Positions 25,101 to 34,243 of a stretch of DNA of 55,264 nucleotides are shown piece after piece; position 1 is the stretch's first letter; the number at the start of each line of letters is the position of its first letter. The position numbers and the translations under genes were made by a program. This DNA comes from an uncultured Phycisphaerales bacterium. Lineage in GTDB: Bacteria > Planctomycetota > Phycisphaerae > Phycisphaerales > UBA1924. Location of the stretch: NCBI GenBank assembly GCA_903929885.1, contig CAIYWI010000026.1, positions 1 through 55,264 of the forward strand, in the 5' to 3' direction. A model generated the notes under the pieces. It was not told the origin of the DNA. It ran no database searches and was given only the letters and a program-made list of their open reading frames with translations.

Positions 25101-25867
25101 TGCCAGAGCCGACCGTCGTCATCCTCGCCGGAGGCAAGGGCACGCGCCTGGCCCCGTACACCACCGTGCTTCCCAAGCCCCTGATGCCCGTGGGCGACAT
25201 GCCCATCCTCGAGATCGTGCTGCGGCAGTTGCGTCACTACGGGTTCCGTCGCGTCGTGATCTCCGTCGGGCACCTCGCGGGCCTGCTCACGGCCTTCTTC
25301 GGCGACGGCTCGAAGTGGGGGATGGACATCTCGTACGTCACCGAGGACAAGCCGCTGGGCACGATGGGCCCGCTGCGGCTCATCCGCGGCCTCGAGACGC
25401 CCTTCATCGTGATGAACGGCGACCTGCTGACCGACTTCGACTTCGGCGCGTTCTACGACGCCCACGTGGCCGCAGGCCGCGAGGCGACCGTGGCCGCGGT
25501 CGTGCGACAGGTTCAGATCTCGCTGGGAGTGCTCGACTTCGACGCGAGCAAGCGACTGACCGGCTTCCGGGAGAAGCCCACCACCGAGTACGCCGCCAGC
25601 ATGGGCATCTACGCCTTCAACCCCTCCGTGCTCGACCTGATTCCCGAGCACGCCTTCTACGGCTTCGACCACCTGATGCTCGACATGCTGCGGCACGAGC
25701 GTCCCGTGCACATCCACCCCTTCGGCGGCCTCTGGCTCGACATCGGCCGCCACGACGATTATGCCATCGCCAATGACACCGTCATCAAGCACCGCGACCG
25801 CTTCTTCCCAGGCGAATCCCTCCTCGAGCACGCCCCCCCAGTGGCGCGTACCGCTCTTCGAGCCTGA
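25100..25867 (+). CDS. Sugar-1-phosphate nucleotidyltransferase
   Basis: The 255-residue protein shows an intact nucleotidyltransferase signature: VVILAGGKGTRLAPYT near the start, LPKPLMPVGDMPILE, FIVMNGDLLTDFDF as the metal-binding Asp, GFREKPT and LWLDIGRHDDYAIAN. It should activate a sugar-1-phosphate with an NTP. The start at ATG 25100 shares one base with the previous stop, with AAGGAG upstream. Its last 107 bases overlap the next gene in another frame, and the C-terminal residues after HRDRFFPGES look unconserved. Confidence 0.9.
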   Translation: MPEPTVVILAGGKGTRLAPYTTVLPKPLMPVGDMPILEIVLRQLRHYGFRRVVISVGHLAGLLTAFFGDGSKWGMDISYVTEDKPLGTMGPLRLIRGLETPFIVMNGDLLTDFDFGAFYDAHVAAGREATVAAVVRQVQISLGVLDFDASKRLTGFREKPTTEYAASMGIYAFNPSVLDLIPEHAFYGFDHLMLDMLRHERPVHIHPFGGLWLDIGRHDDYAIANDTVIKHRDRFFPGESLLEHAPPVARTALRA

Positions 25868-26981
25868 CTTCGGGCCCCTCGAGCTCGAGGCGGTCACGCA
25901 GCCGCTGCGCGACCAGTGGATCACCATGGGCGAGACGACGGCTCGTCTCGAGTCGCAGTTCGCGCAGGCAGGCGGCTTTCGCCACGCCATCGCCATCACC
26001 AACTGCACGGCCGCGCTGCATCTGGCGATGGCCGCCGCGGGCGTGGGGCCCGGCGACGAGGTGATCGTCCCCACCCTCACCTTCGTGGCCACCGTGAACG
26101 CCGTCAAGTACGTCGGCGCGACTCCCGTCTTCTGCGATTCCGCGGGCGAGCGAGATCTCAACATCGATCTCGATCGCGTCGAGGCCCTGGTGACGCCCCG
26201 GACCAAGGCCGTTGTCGCCGTCCACTACGCGGGCTTCCCCGTCGACATGGACCGGCTGACGCGCTTTGCGTGCAGCCGCGGCCTGACCGTGATCGAGGAC
26301 TGCGCGCACGCGCTCTTCTCCTCCGTCGGCGGTCGCACGTGCGGCGCGTGGGGGCTGATGGGGTGCTTCAGCTTCTTCGGCAACAAGAACATGACCTGCG
26401 GCGAGGGCGGGATGATCACCACCCAGAGCGACGAGATCGCCGCTCGCCTTCGCATCATGCGCTCGCACGGCATGACCACGATGACGCTCGATCGATTCAA
26501 GGGTCGCGCCACCTCGTACGACGTCGTGGAGCACGGGTACAACTACCGGATGGAGGACCTCCGCAGCTCCGTGGCCCTCGCCCAGCTCCGTCGCCTGCCC
26601 GGATTCCTCGAGCGCCGGGCGCTCGTCCGGGAGCGGTACCTCGCCGGCCTCGACGGATCGTCGATCCTCGTGCCCGACTTCGGCTTCGCCAGGATGGCCC
26701 GCGAGGGCGATTCGGTGGGGCATCACATCATGCCGGTGATCCTGCCCGTCGGGGTCGATCGCGCCGCCGTGATGGCGAGACTGAAGGAACGGGGCGTCCA
26801 GACGTCGATCCACTACCCCTGCGTGCATCGCTTCTCGGCCTTCGCGGGCGCGAACGCCGCGGGCCTCGAGCGGACCGAGTCCCTCGCGGCGCGGGAACTG
26901 ACGCTGCCCATGTATCCGACGATGCGGGAGGACCAGGTGCGGCTCGTCTGCCGCGAGTTGCGAGAGGCGATCGCCGCCTGA
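25761..26981 (+). CDS. DegT/DnrJ/EryC1/StrS-family PLP aminotransferase
   Basis: The protein of 402-406 residues makes amino-deoxy sugars from keto nucleotide sugars with PLP. Conserved blocks are AITNCTAALHLAMAAAG, DEVIVPTLTFVATVNAV, VIEDCAHALFSS and FSFFGNKNMTCGEGGMI (the Lys forms the PLP Schiff base), then YNYRMEDLRSSVALAQL and SIHYPCVHRF. The conserved part begins at VPLFEPDFGPLE. The only in-frame starts before it are ATG 25761 and ATG 25773, both inside the nucleotidyltransferase gene, and the first 25 residues are Ser/Thr/Pro-rich and unconserved. It probably acts after the LegB-like enzyme. Confidence 0.88.
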   Translation: MPSPMTPSSSTATASSQANPSSSTPPQWRVPLFEPDFGPLELEAVTQPLRDQWITMGETTARLESQFAQAGGFRHAIAITNCTAALHLAMAAAGVGPGDEVIVPTLTFVATVNAVKYVGATPVFCDSAGERDLNIDLDRVEALVTPRTKAVVAVHYAGFPVDMDRLTRFACSRGLTVIEDCAHALFSSVGGRTCGAWGLMGCFSFFGNKNMTCGEGGMITTQSDEIAARLRIMRSHGMTTMTLDRFKGRATSYDVVEHGYNYRMEDLRSSVALAQLRRLPGFLERRALVRERYLAGLDGSSILVPDFGFARMAREGDSVGHHIMPVILPVGVDRAAVMARLKERGVQTSIHYPCVHRFSAFAGANAAGLERTESLAARELTLPMYPTMREDQVRLVCRELREAIAA

Positions 26982-27013
26982 CCGGCGAGGGCGCGTTGCG
27001 AGGAGCATGACCG

Positions 27014-28177
27014 ATGAAGACCAGCCGCCATCATGTCGCGACCGATGACGCCGAGGGACCGCTCCGTCGCGGCGATGTGGCCGTCGGTCAGGTCATCGGC
27101 TCGTTCGGCGGCGGGGGTGCGCAGCGTCTGGCGTACAACGTGGCCGTCGGGGTCGGGGATCGCGGGGTTCGATCGCTGGCGGTGGCCCTTCGCGAGGCCG
27201 GGAGCTGGGCTCAGGAGCACGACCCGCGCGTCCGGTCGTTCGCGCTGTGCGCGAAGTCCGCCGGCGCGATGGGCATGGTGCGGGCGCTGCTGCGGTTCCG
27301 GTCGATCGTCAAGGCGGAACGGGTGGGGCTGCTTCACGTGCACGGCACGGGCTCGCTGCCATTCGTCGCGCTCGCGACGCTCGGGCTCCGCGACGTGCGC
27401 ATCGCCTTCACGTGGCAGGATTCAGAGCGCGTGCTGCACCAGCGCGGCTGGCGACGGCGGGTGATGGTGTGGGCGCTGCGACGATGCGCGAGCGTCTCGG
27501 GTTCCTGCCGCAAGGTCGCCGACAAGCTGCGCGCGGGCGCCGGCCTGACGAACGTCGGCATCTTCCACGGCGGGGTGCCTCGCACCCCCGAGCCGTCGCG
27601 GCGGCCGGACGCCGAGCGGCCGGGCATCGTCTGGATCGGCCGCATGGTGCCGCCGAAGGACCCTCAGGCGCTCGTGCGAGCCGCGGCGACCCTTCGCGAC
27701 GAGGGCTTCCACTTCTCCGTGGACCTGGTCGGCAAGCCCATCCCGTCGACGCAGTGGTACTTCGAGCAGACCAGGGAACTCGTGTCCCAGCTTGGACTCG
27801 CCGACACCGTTCGCACGCCGGGCTTCCTCGACGACGAGGCGATGCGCTCGCTCGCGGCACGATCGCAGATCGCCGTGCAGACCTCGCACACCGAGGGGCT
27901 CAGCATCGCCCTGCTCGAGCAGATGATGGCCGGCATGGCGATCATCGCCACCGACGTGGGCGACACCAGCTGCGCGATCCGCGACGGCGAGAACGGCCTG
28001 CTCGTGCCGGCGCACGACCAGAAGGCGCTCGAGGCCGCGTTGCGGCGGCTGCTCGGCGATCCGACACTGAGGCGCCGGCTCGGTCAGGCGGCGCGGGCAT
28101 CCGCCCTCGCGACCTACAGCCTCGAGGCGGTGGCCGATCGCGCGTTGCGCGAGTATGAGAGGCTGGTGGCGGCATGA
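27014..28177 (+). CDS. Family 4 glycosyltransferase
   Basis: The 387-residue GT-B enzyme has a glycine-rich N-terminal loop (GQVIGSFGGGGAQRLAYNVA), VGLLHVHGTGSLPFVA, the second-domain start IVWIGRMVPPKDPQAL, and HTEGLSIALLEQMMAGMAIIATDVGD, the E-x7-E-like donor-binding region of GT4 proteins. It presumably transfers a sugar from a nucleotide donor during repeat-unit assembly at the inner membrane. ATG 27014 has GAGGAG upstream, and the next gene overlaps by ATGA. Confidence 0.88.
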   Translation: MKTSRHHVATDDAEGPLRRGDVAVGQVIGSFGGGGAQRLAYNVAVGVGDRGVRSLAVALREAGSWAQEHDPRVRSFALCAKSAGAMGMVRALLRFRSIVKAERVGLLHVHGTGSLPFVALATLGLRDVRIAFTWQDSERVLHQRGWRRRVMVWALRRCASVSGSCRKVADKLRAGAGLTNVGIFHGGVPRTPEPSRRPDAERPGIVWIGRMVPPKDPQALVRAAATLRDEGFHFSVDLVGKPIPSTQWYFEQTRELVSQLGLADTVRTPGFLDDEAMRSLAARSQIAVQTSHTEGLSIALLEQMMAGMAIIATDVGDTSCAIRDGENGLLVPAHDQKALEAALRRLLGDPTLRRRLGQAARASALATYSLEAVADRALREYERLVAA

Positions 28178-29253
28178 CGACCGGACGTGGCGCCGGGGAC
28201 GTCAGGGTGCGCGTCGTCGACGCCGCCGCGATGTCGCCCGCGCTCGTCGCGGCGTGGGCCCGCGTTCAGGAGTCCGACCCCGAACTCGCGAGTCCGTTCC
28301 TTCGTCCCGAGTTCACGCTCGCCGTGGCCGCGATCCGCTCCGACGTCCGCGTGGGCGTGCTGGAACGCGGAGACGCGCCCGTCGGCTTCTTCCCGTTCGT
28401 GCGCAGGTTCGGGGCCGTGGGCGCGCCGGTGGCGTCATCGGTGTCGGATTGCCAGGCCGTCGTCATCGCAGGCGATGTCGCGTGGGCCACGCGGGATCTG
28501 CTGGCGGGCTGCGGGCTGTCGGGCATGGAGTTCAATCACCTGCTGGCGTCGCAGGCCGCATGGGCCGGTTGTCACGGTCGTGTCGCGGCGTCGCCGCTGA
28601 TCGACCTTCGTCTGGGCTACGAGGCCTATCGCCGCGAGCGGCGCGAGGCGGGGTCCGAGCAGATCCGCAAGGCGGAGGGCCTCGCGAGGAAGCTCGAGCG
28701 GGAGGTGGGCCCGATCAGGTTCGACCCCTGCTCGACCGATCCCGCCGACCTGGCGTGGCTCGTCGAACGCAAGCGGGCGCAATGCGAGGCCAAGGGACGC
28801 ACCGACGCGATGTCGACGCCGTTCGTCCGGCGGCTGCTCGACCGTCTGCTCGCCGTGCGGGAGCCGGGATTCGCCGGAATGCTGTCGTGCCTGCGGGCCG
28901 GCGACCGCGTCGTGGCCGCGCACATGGGCATGCGTTCCCGCACGCGATGGCACTACTGGTTCCCCTGCTACGACGAGTCGCTGGCGAAGTACTCGCCGGG
29001 CATCACGCTGCTGCTGCGGATGGCCGAGTGCGCCCCGTCCATGGGCATCGATTCGATCGACATGGGCAAGGGCGACGCCGCGTACAAGCAGCGATTGATG
29101 AACGCCTCCGTCTCCGTGTGCGAGGCGACGGCGTGGGCCGATTCGCCGATGGCCTCGATGGCCCGTTGGATCGTCGCGGGCCGTCACTCCCTTCGTCGCT
29201 CGCCCCTGTCCGGCGCGGCCCGCACCCTCCAGCGATGGCTGTCGGCCGCCTGA
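28174..29253 (+). CDS. CelD/BcsL-like GNAT acetyltransferase
   Basis: The 359-residue protein is of the FemAB-like, CelD/BcsL (Acetyltransf_6) type. An N-terminal domain includes LASPFLRPEFTLAVA and VGFFPFVRRFGAVGAP. The C-terminal GNAT core includes YEAYRRERREAGSEQIRKA, FAGMLSCLRAGDRVVAAHMG and KYSPGITLLLRMAE, then IDSIDMGKGDAAYKQRLMN. Such genes are common in exopolysaccharide loci and are thought to acylate a precursor or amino sugar, which would suit the upstream aminotransferase. The start overlaps the previous stop (ATGA). Confidence 0.82.
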   Translation: MTTGRGAGDVRVRVVDAAAMSPALVAAWARVQESDPELASPFLRPEFTLAVAAIRSDVRVGVLERGDAPVGFFPFVRRFGAVGAPVASSVSDCQAVVIAGDVAWATRDLLAGCGLSGMEFNHLLASQAAWAGCHGRVAASPLIDLRLGYEAYRRERREAGSEQIRKAEGLARKLEREVGPIRFDPCSTDPADLAWLVERKRAQCEAKGRTDAMSTPFVRRLLDRLLAVREPGFAGMLSCLRAGDRVVAAHMGMRSRTRWHYWFPCYDESLAKYSPGITLLLRMAECAPSMGIDSIDMGKGDAAYKQRLMNASVSVCEATAWADSPMASMARWIVAGRHSLRRSPLSGAARTLQRWLSAA

Positions 29254-29274
29254 TGCTCGTCACGACTCTCCCGG

Positions 29275-30810
29275 ATGACCGCCGCACCCGCTCCATCCTC
29301 GACGCTCGAATCGCCCCAGCCCGGGGGCAAGGACGTCGCGCCCCTGCGATCGCTCGCGCTGACGGGCTCGGCGTGGACGCTGGGGGAATACCTCTTCTGC
29401 AACGTGCTGCGGCTGGTCACCAACATGGTGATGGCCAGGCTGCTGTATCCCGAGGCCTTCGGCGTCATGGTGATCGCCGGCGCGCTGGTGCAGGCGCTGG
29501 AGATGTTCGCAGACGTCGGCATCGGACTCTCGATCATCCAGAACAGGCGGGGCGACGAGCCCGCGTTCCTCAACACCGCGTGGACGATCCAGGTCGTCCG
29601 GGGCATCGTGCTGTGCATGGTCGCCTGCGGGCTCGCGATCCCGTACGCGATGCTGTACGACCTGCCCGTGCTGGCGTGGGTCGTGCCCGCCTGCGGGCTG
29701 ATCTTCGTGATCAACGGCCTGCAGTCGACCAACATGGCCACCTGCGGCCGGTCGCTCAACCTCCGGCGAATCGTCGCGCTCGGCGTCGCCGAGGCCGTCG
29801 TGAAGTCGTCGGTGATGATCGCGTGGGCCTTCGTCAGCCCCTCGGTGTGGGCGCTCGTGGCCGGGTCGCTCATCACCTACGCGCTGAGCGCGGCGGCGAG
29901 CCACGTGGTGCTGCCGGGCATTCGCAACCGCCTTGCGTGGGACAAGGCGGCGGCGTCGCAGATGATCCGGTTCGGCAAGTGGGTCTTCCTGAGCACCGCG
30001 CTCACCTACCTCGCCGTTTCGTCTGATCGGCTGGTGGTCGCCAAGCTGGTGCCCCTCGCCGTGGTGGGGGTCTACGGCACGGCGTGCGTCTTCAGCAAGA
30101 TCCCCTTCGACATTGCCAGCCGCCTGGCGGCGCAGGTTCAGTTCCCCGCGCTGACGGCCGTCTACCGGCGCGACCCGTCGCGGCTTGGCGATCGACTCCT
30201 CGAGTCGAGGGCGATGATCCTCTCGGTGGCGCAGTTCGGCGTCGCCGGCGTGGTGGTGGTGTCGCCCGCGTTCTTCGGCCTGTGCTACGACGATCGGTAC
30301 GCCCTGGCGTCGATCTTCGCTCCCATGATGGCGTGGGCCGCCTGGATCTCCATTCTTCAGGCCACGGCCGATCGCGCCCTGCTGGCGTCCGGCGACACCA
30401 GGGCGCTGGCCCTGAGCAACGCGGCGAACTTCGTCGTCACCGTCGCCGCGTCGGTGGGGGGCTTCCTGCTCGCGGGCATGCACGGGTTCATCGCGGGCGT
30501 GGCCGCCGGCAATCTCGCCGGTCATGCCGTCGTCCACGCGGCCCTGCGTCGCCTCGGCGTTCGCCTGATGCGACAGGACATGGCCTCCACGGCGTCGCTG
30601 GCCGTGATCACGCTGGTGGGGGCGGTGATGCCCGCGGCGTTCCGGGATGACGAGCGGATGGTGGTGGTGAACGCGCTGCTGGCGCTGCTGGCGATGCTGC
30701 TCTCTGCGGCGACGCTCTGTCGCGGCCTCGAGCGCGTCGTGGAGCCGGCGATGCGCCGCGTCGCGAGAGCGTTGACGGGGCGAGGCCCCGCGGGAGGCGA
30801 TGCGACATGA
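29275..30810 (+). CDS. Wzx-like polysaccharide flippase (MOP superfamily)
   Basis: The 511-residue protein has about 12-14 membrane helices and the layout of lipopolysaccharide/exopolysaccharide flippases: LTGSAWTLGEYLFCNVLRLVTN, LYPEAFGVMVIAGALVQ, VGIGLSIIQNRRGDEPAFLNTAW and QMIRFGKWVFLSTAL. It likely moves the lipid-linked repeat unit across the inner membrane, which with the adjacent Wzy-like gene indicates a Wzx/Wzy-dependent pathway. ATG 29275 has no strong ribosome site. The next gene overlaps by ATGA. Confidence 0.9.
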   Translation: MTAAPAPSSTLESPQPGGKDVAPLRSLALTGSAWTLGEYLFCNVLRLVTNMVMARLLYPEAFGVMVIAGALVQALEMFADVGIGLSIIQNRRGDEPAFLNTAWTIQVVRGIVLCMVACGLAIPYAMLYDLPVLAWVVPACGLIFVINGLQSTNMATCGRSLNLRRIVALGVAEAVVKSSVMIAWAFVSPSVWALVAGSLITYALSAAASHVVLPGIRNRLAWDKAAASQMIRFGKWVFLSTALTYLAVSSDRLVVAKLVPLAVVGVYGTACVFSKIPFDIASRLAAQVQFPALTAVYRRDPSRLGDRLLESRAMILSVAQFGVAGVVVVSPAFFGLCYDDRYALASIFAPMMAWAAWISILQATADRALLASGDTRALALSNAANFVVTVAASVGGFLLAGMHGFIAGVAAGNLAGHAVVHAALRRLGVRLMRQDMASTASLAVITLVGAVMPAAFRDDERMVVVNALLALLAMLLSAATLCRGLERVVEPAMRRVARALTGRGPAGGDAT

Positions 30811-32177
30811 CTCCGCTGGTTCCCATCACGCTGTTCGGCTGGATTCCGGCCGTCCTGATCATGTTCATCGCGATGCCGGCGCGTCGGGCCGTGCTCGTGT
30901 CGTTCTTCACGGCCTGGATGTTCCTGCCGGTGGCGGGGTTCCGCTTCGAGGGACTGCCCGAAATCAACAAGATGGCCGTGACGTGCGTCGGGGCCCTGCT
31001 CGGATCGGTGATCTTCGATCCCACCCGGCTCTTTCGCCTGAAGATCAGCCCGTGGGACTTCCCGATCCTCGTCTGGATTCTCGCGCCGTTGCCGTCCTCG
31101 CTCGCCAACGGGTACGGCGCGTACGAGGGCTGCTCGCTGGTGTTCACGCAGATCGTGTCGTGGGGACTGCCGTACCTCATCGGGCGGCTCTACTTCAGCG
31201 ATCTCGCCGGCCTCCGCGACCTCGCGATGGCCTTCCTCGTCGGCGGGCTCGTCTACGTCCCCTTCGTGCTCTTCGAGGCACGCATGAGCCCGCAGCTGCA
31301 CACCTGGGTGTACGGGTTCCATCAGCACGAGTTCCTCCAGTCGCGGCGCGGCAGCTCGTGGCGGCCCACCGTCTTCATGCAGCACGGACTCGCCGTGGCC
31401 ATGTTCATGGGCACGGCGGCCTTGTGCGCCTTCTGGCTCTGGGTGGCAGAACGCAAGAAGGGGTTCCGCGAGTTGCCCATGTGGACCGTCGTCGCGGCTC
31501 TCTACGCCGTCGCGGTGCTCTGCCGATCGACCTACGCCCTGATGCTGCTGACGGGCGGCACGGCGGTCCTGTTCATGAGCCGCCGGTTCGGCACCCGTTT
31601 CGCGCTCGCCGCCATGCTGGCCGTCCCACCCCTGTACGTGCTGCTGCGAACCTACGGCGGCTGGGATGCCCAGGTGATGCGATGGGTCGCCAACCTGATC
31701 GAGACGCGGCGGCTCGAGAGCCTCGAGACGCGTTTGCAGAGCGAGGACATCTGCTGGCAGGCCGTGCAGTCGTCCGCGTTGCTCGGCCTGGGGCGACTTG
31801 ACGGCGTCGTGATGAGCCGCGACGGCATCGCGTTCATTCCCGACGGCCTTTGGCTCATCGCGTTGGGGCGTTATGGCTTCGTCGGACTGGCCGCCATGCT
31901 CGGCACGCTGCTGGTGCCCATCGCCGTCTACCTCAGCCGCCATTCCCCCCGCACCCTCTTCTCCGCCCCGTATGCGGGGGCCACCGTGATGGCCATGGTG
32001 CTCGGCCTCTACACCATGGACAACCTGCTCAACGCCATGATCAACCCGGTCTACCTGCTTGGCGCGGGAGGATTGCTCGGACTTCCGATGCTCCGCGCCC
32101 GGAGGCCCGCCTTCCGTCCGGTGCCCCTCGTCGCAACTCCCTCGCCCGAATCCCTCAGCCTGGCTCCTCGTCGATGA
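30807..32177 (+). CDS. Wzy/O-antigen ligase-like polymerase
   Basis: The 456-residue membrane protein has about 11 hydrophobic segments and a large loop near residues 165-200 (SRRGSSWRPTVFMQHGLAVA). That loop resembles the periplasmic loop of Wzy polymerases and WaaL ligases. A second loop, LETRLQSEDICWQAV, lies near residue 315. Sequence identity in this group is low, so the call depends on topology and on its place directly after the flippase. It would polymerise the repeat units in the periplasm. Confidence 0.8.
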   Translation: MTPLVPITLFGWIPAVLIMFIAMPARRAVLVSFFTAWMFLPVAGFRFEGLPEINKMAVTCVGALLGSVIFDPTRLFRLKISPWDFPILVWILAPLPSSLANGYGAYEGCSLVFTQIVSWGLPYLIGRLYFSDLAGLRDLAMAFLVGGLVYVPFVLFEARMSPQLHTWVYGFHQHEFLQSRRGSSWRPTVFMQHGLAVAMFMGTAALCAFWLWVAERKKGFRELPMWTVVAALYAVAVLCRSTYALMLLTGGTAVLFMSRRFGTRFALAAMLAVPPLYVLLRTYGGWDAQVMRWVANLIETRRLESLETRLQSEDICWQAVQSSALLGLGRLDGVVMSRDGIAFIPDGLWLIALGRYGFVGLAAMLGTLLVPIAVYLSRHSPRTLFSAPYAGATVMAMVLGLYTMDNLLNAMINPVYLLGAGGLLGLPMLRARRPAFRPVPLVATPSPESLSLAPRR

Positions 32178-33202
32178 TCGTTCCCGCCCCGAATCACGGT
32201 GCTCGCGTCGGCGTGCTCGACGGCTGGAGGGCCGTGAGCATCCTGCTGGTGCTCGCCGCCCACATGTTGCCGCTGGGTTTGCCGCAGTGGCGGCTCAACT
32301 CCGCGGCGGGTCCGGCGGGCATGTCGATCTTCTTCACGCTCTCGGGGTTCCTCATCACGTCGGGACTGCTGGACCGCGCCGCGGCCCTTCCCTTCCTCGT
32401 GCGACGGCTCGCCCGCATCGTTCCGTTGGCCTTCGTCGCCTCGACGCTCGTCCTGCTGGCGCAGGGAGCCTCGTTGCACGACTACCTGTCCCTCTGGTTC
32501 TTCTACTGGAACTACGACCCCACGCCCGACGCGATCGAACGCGTCAGCCACTTCTGGAGCCTGTGCGTCGAGATGCAGTTCTACGCGATGGTCGCGGGCA
32601 TCGTCGCCTTGCTCGGTCGGCGCGGCTTGGTGCTGCTCCCCTTCCTCGGCCTCCTCGTCACCGCGATGCGGGTGGGGCAGCAGCAACCCATCAACATCAT
32701 GACCCATCTTCGGCTCGACGAGATCCTCGCGGGATGCACGCTCGCGTTGGCCGTGCGGGGCGAACTCGGCCGCGGCGGCGAGCGGATCCTCGCCTTCCTT
32801 CGCCGCGTTCCGTGGCCCATGGTGGCAGTCGTCTTTCTCGTCTCCTGCCACCTCGCGTCGGGCGCGTTCCAGTACGCCCGTCCTTGGCTGGGCGCGTCCG
32901 TGGTGGGCATCACGCTGGTCCGCTCCACGTGGCTCAATCCGTGGCTGTGCATCCGCCCCTTCCGGTACGTCGCGGAGATCTCCTACGCGCTCTACGTCAT
33001 CCATCCCCTGACCATGTACGGGTGGATGGGCACGGGCGACTTCGTCGTGCGCTACGCGAAGCGGGCCGTCTCCATCACCCTCAGTGTCCTCCTCGCCCAC
33101 GTCTCCACCTTCGCCTTCGAGCGTCGCTTCACCGACTGGGGACGGCGCATCTCGAAACGGCTCGAGCCCCGCGAGATTCCGTCCGCAGCCCGGGTCGCCT
33201 GA
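32174..33202 (+). CDS. Second acyltransferase 3 family protein
   Basis: The 342-residue membrane protein has the acyltransferase 3 signature: VGVLDGWRAVSILLVLAAHMLP with the conserved helix-1 His, GMSIFFTLSGFLITSGLLDR, FLVRRLARIVPLAF and HFWSLCVEMQFYAMVA. It ends with the usual ISYALYVIHPLTMYGW. It is distinct from the acyltransferase at 20728 and implies at least two acylation sites or acceptors. The start overlaps the polymerase stop (ATGA). Confidence 0.88.
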   Translation: MIVPAPNHGARVGVLDGWRAVSILLVLAAHMLPLGLPQWRLNSAAGPAGMSIFFTLSGFLITSGLLDRAAALPFLVRRLARIVPLAFVASTLVLLAQGASLHDYLSLWFFYWNYDPTPDAIERVSHFWSLCVEMQFYAMVAGIVALLGRRGLVLLPFLGLLVTAMRVGQQQPINIMTHLRLDEILAGCTLALAVRGELGRGGERILAFLRRVPWPMVAVVFLVSCHLASGAFQYARPWLGASVVGITLVRSTWLNPWLCIRPFRYVAEISYALYVIHPLTMYGWMGTGDFVVRYAKRAVSITLSVLLAHVSTFAFERRFTDWGRRISKRLEPREIPSAARVA

Positions 33203-33226
33203 CCGTTCGACAAGGTCCTCTCCGCC

Positions 33227-34243
33227 ATGAATCCCCCCTCCATCGGCATCGTCGTGATCGGTCGCAACGAGGGCGAGCGCCTTCGGCGATGTCTCGCGGC
33301 CGTGTCGGACCTCGGCGCCACGGTCGTCTACGTCGACTCGGGCAGCACCGACGCCAGCGTCCGGCTCGCGACCGAGTCGGGCGCGGAGGTCGTCGAACTC
33401 GACATGTCGCGGCCGTTCTCCGCCGCCAGGGCCCGCAACGCCGGGTTCCGGCGCCTGCTCGAACGGGTCCCCGACGTCGACTTCGTCCAGTTCGTCGACG
33501 GCGACGCCGTGCTCGATCCTCGGTGGCTCGCAAGGGGGATCGCCGAGTTCCCGTTCGACTCCGATCTGGCCATTGTCTGCGGCAGGCTCCGCGAACTCTC
33601 GCCCGAGGCCTCGATCTACAACCGGCTCGCCGACCTCGAGTGGGACGCGCCCGTCGGTGACGTGCAGAGTTGCGGCGGCATCTTCATGGCCCGCGTGGCC
33701 TGCATGCGGGAGGTCGGCGGCTTCCGCGACGACATCGTCGCCGGCGAGGAGCCCGACCTGTGCAGCAGGCTTCTCCAAATGGGCCGCCGCATCAGACGCC
33801 TTCCCTTCCCCATGGCCTTTCACGACATGGGCATGACCCGCTTCTCGCAGTGGTGGCGGCGTCAGGTTCGTGCGGGCTACGGCGGCCTCTACGCCTTCGA
33901 ACAGGGCGCGGGGCGGCTTGTTCGTCCCTTCTCCTCGCAGATCCACTCCGCCCGCCTCTGGACCGTCGCATGGCCTCTCACCATCATGCTCGCCGCCCTC
34001 GTCGGCATGCGGGTGTCCGGCCCGGAGGGGGCGGCCCTGGGCGCTGCGGCGGTTGCCTCCGTCGTCCCGCTGCAGGTGATCCGCATCGCCCTGCGGCGGT
34101 CGCGACGCGGACGCGACGCCTTCGAGTCGCTCCTCTACGCCTGTTTCGTCATGATCGCCAAGGCGCCGCAGATGTGCGGACAGGTTCGGCGAATGGCCGA
34201 ACGCCGCCGGGGCGTCGTCGCCACCATCATCGAGCACAAGTGA
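33227..34243 (+). CDS. Family 2 glycosyltransferase
   Basis: The 338-residue GT-A protein has IGIVVIGRNEGERLRRCLA, VVYVDSGSTDASV, FSAARARNAGF, FVQFVDGDAVLDPRWL as the DxD region, and VQSCGGIFMARVACMREVGGF. A pair of hydrophobic segments at about residues 245-285 (WTVAWPLTIMLAALVGM and following) suggests membrane association. The next gene probably begins at a GTG overlapping its stop codon. The sugar transferred is unknown. Confidence 0.88.
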   Translation: MNPPSIGIVVIGRNEGERLRRCLAAVSDLGATVVYVDSGSTDASVRLATESGAEVVELDMSRPFSAARARNAGFRRLLERVPDVDFVQFVDGDAVLDPRWLARGIAEFPFDSDLAIVCGRLRELSPEASIYNRLADLEWDAPVGDVQSCGGIFMARVACMREVGGFRDDIVAGEEPDLCSRLLQMGRRIRRLPFPMAFHDMGMTRFSQWWRRQVRAGYGGLYAFEQGAGRLVRPFSSQIHSARLWTVAWPLTIMLAALVGMRVSGPEGAALGAAAVASVVPLQVIRIALRRSRRGRDAFESLLYACFVMIAKAPQMCGQVRRMAERRRGVVATIIEHK

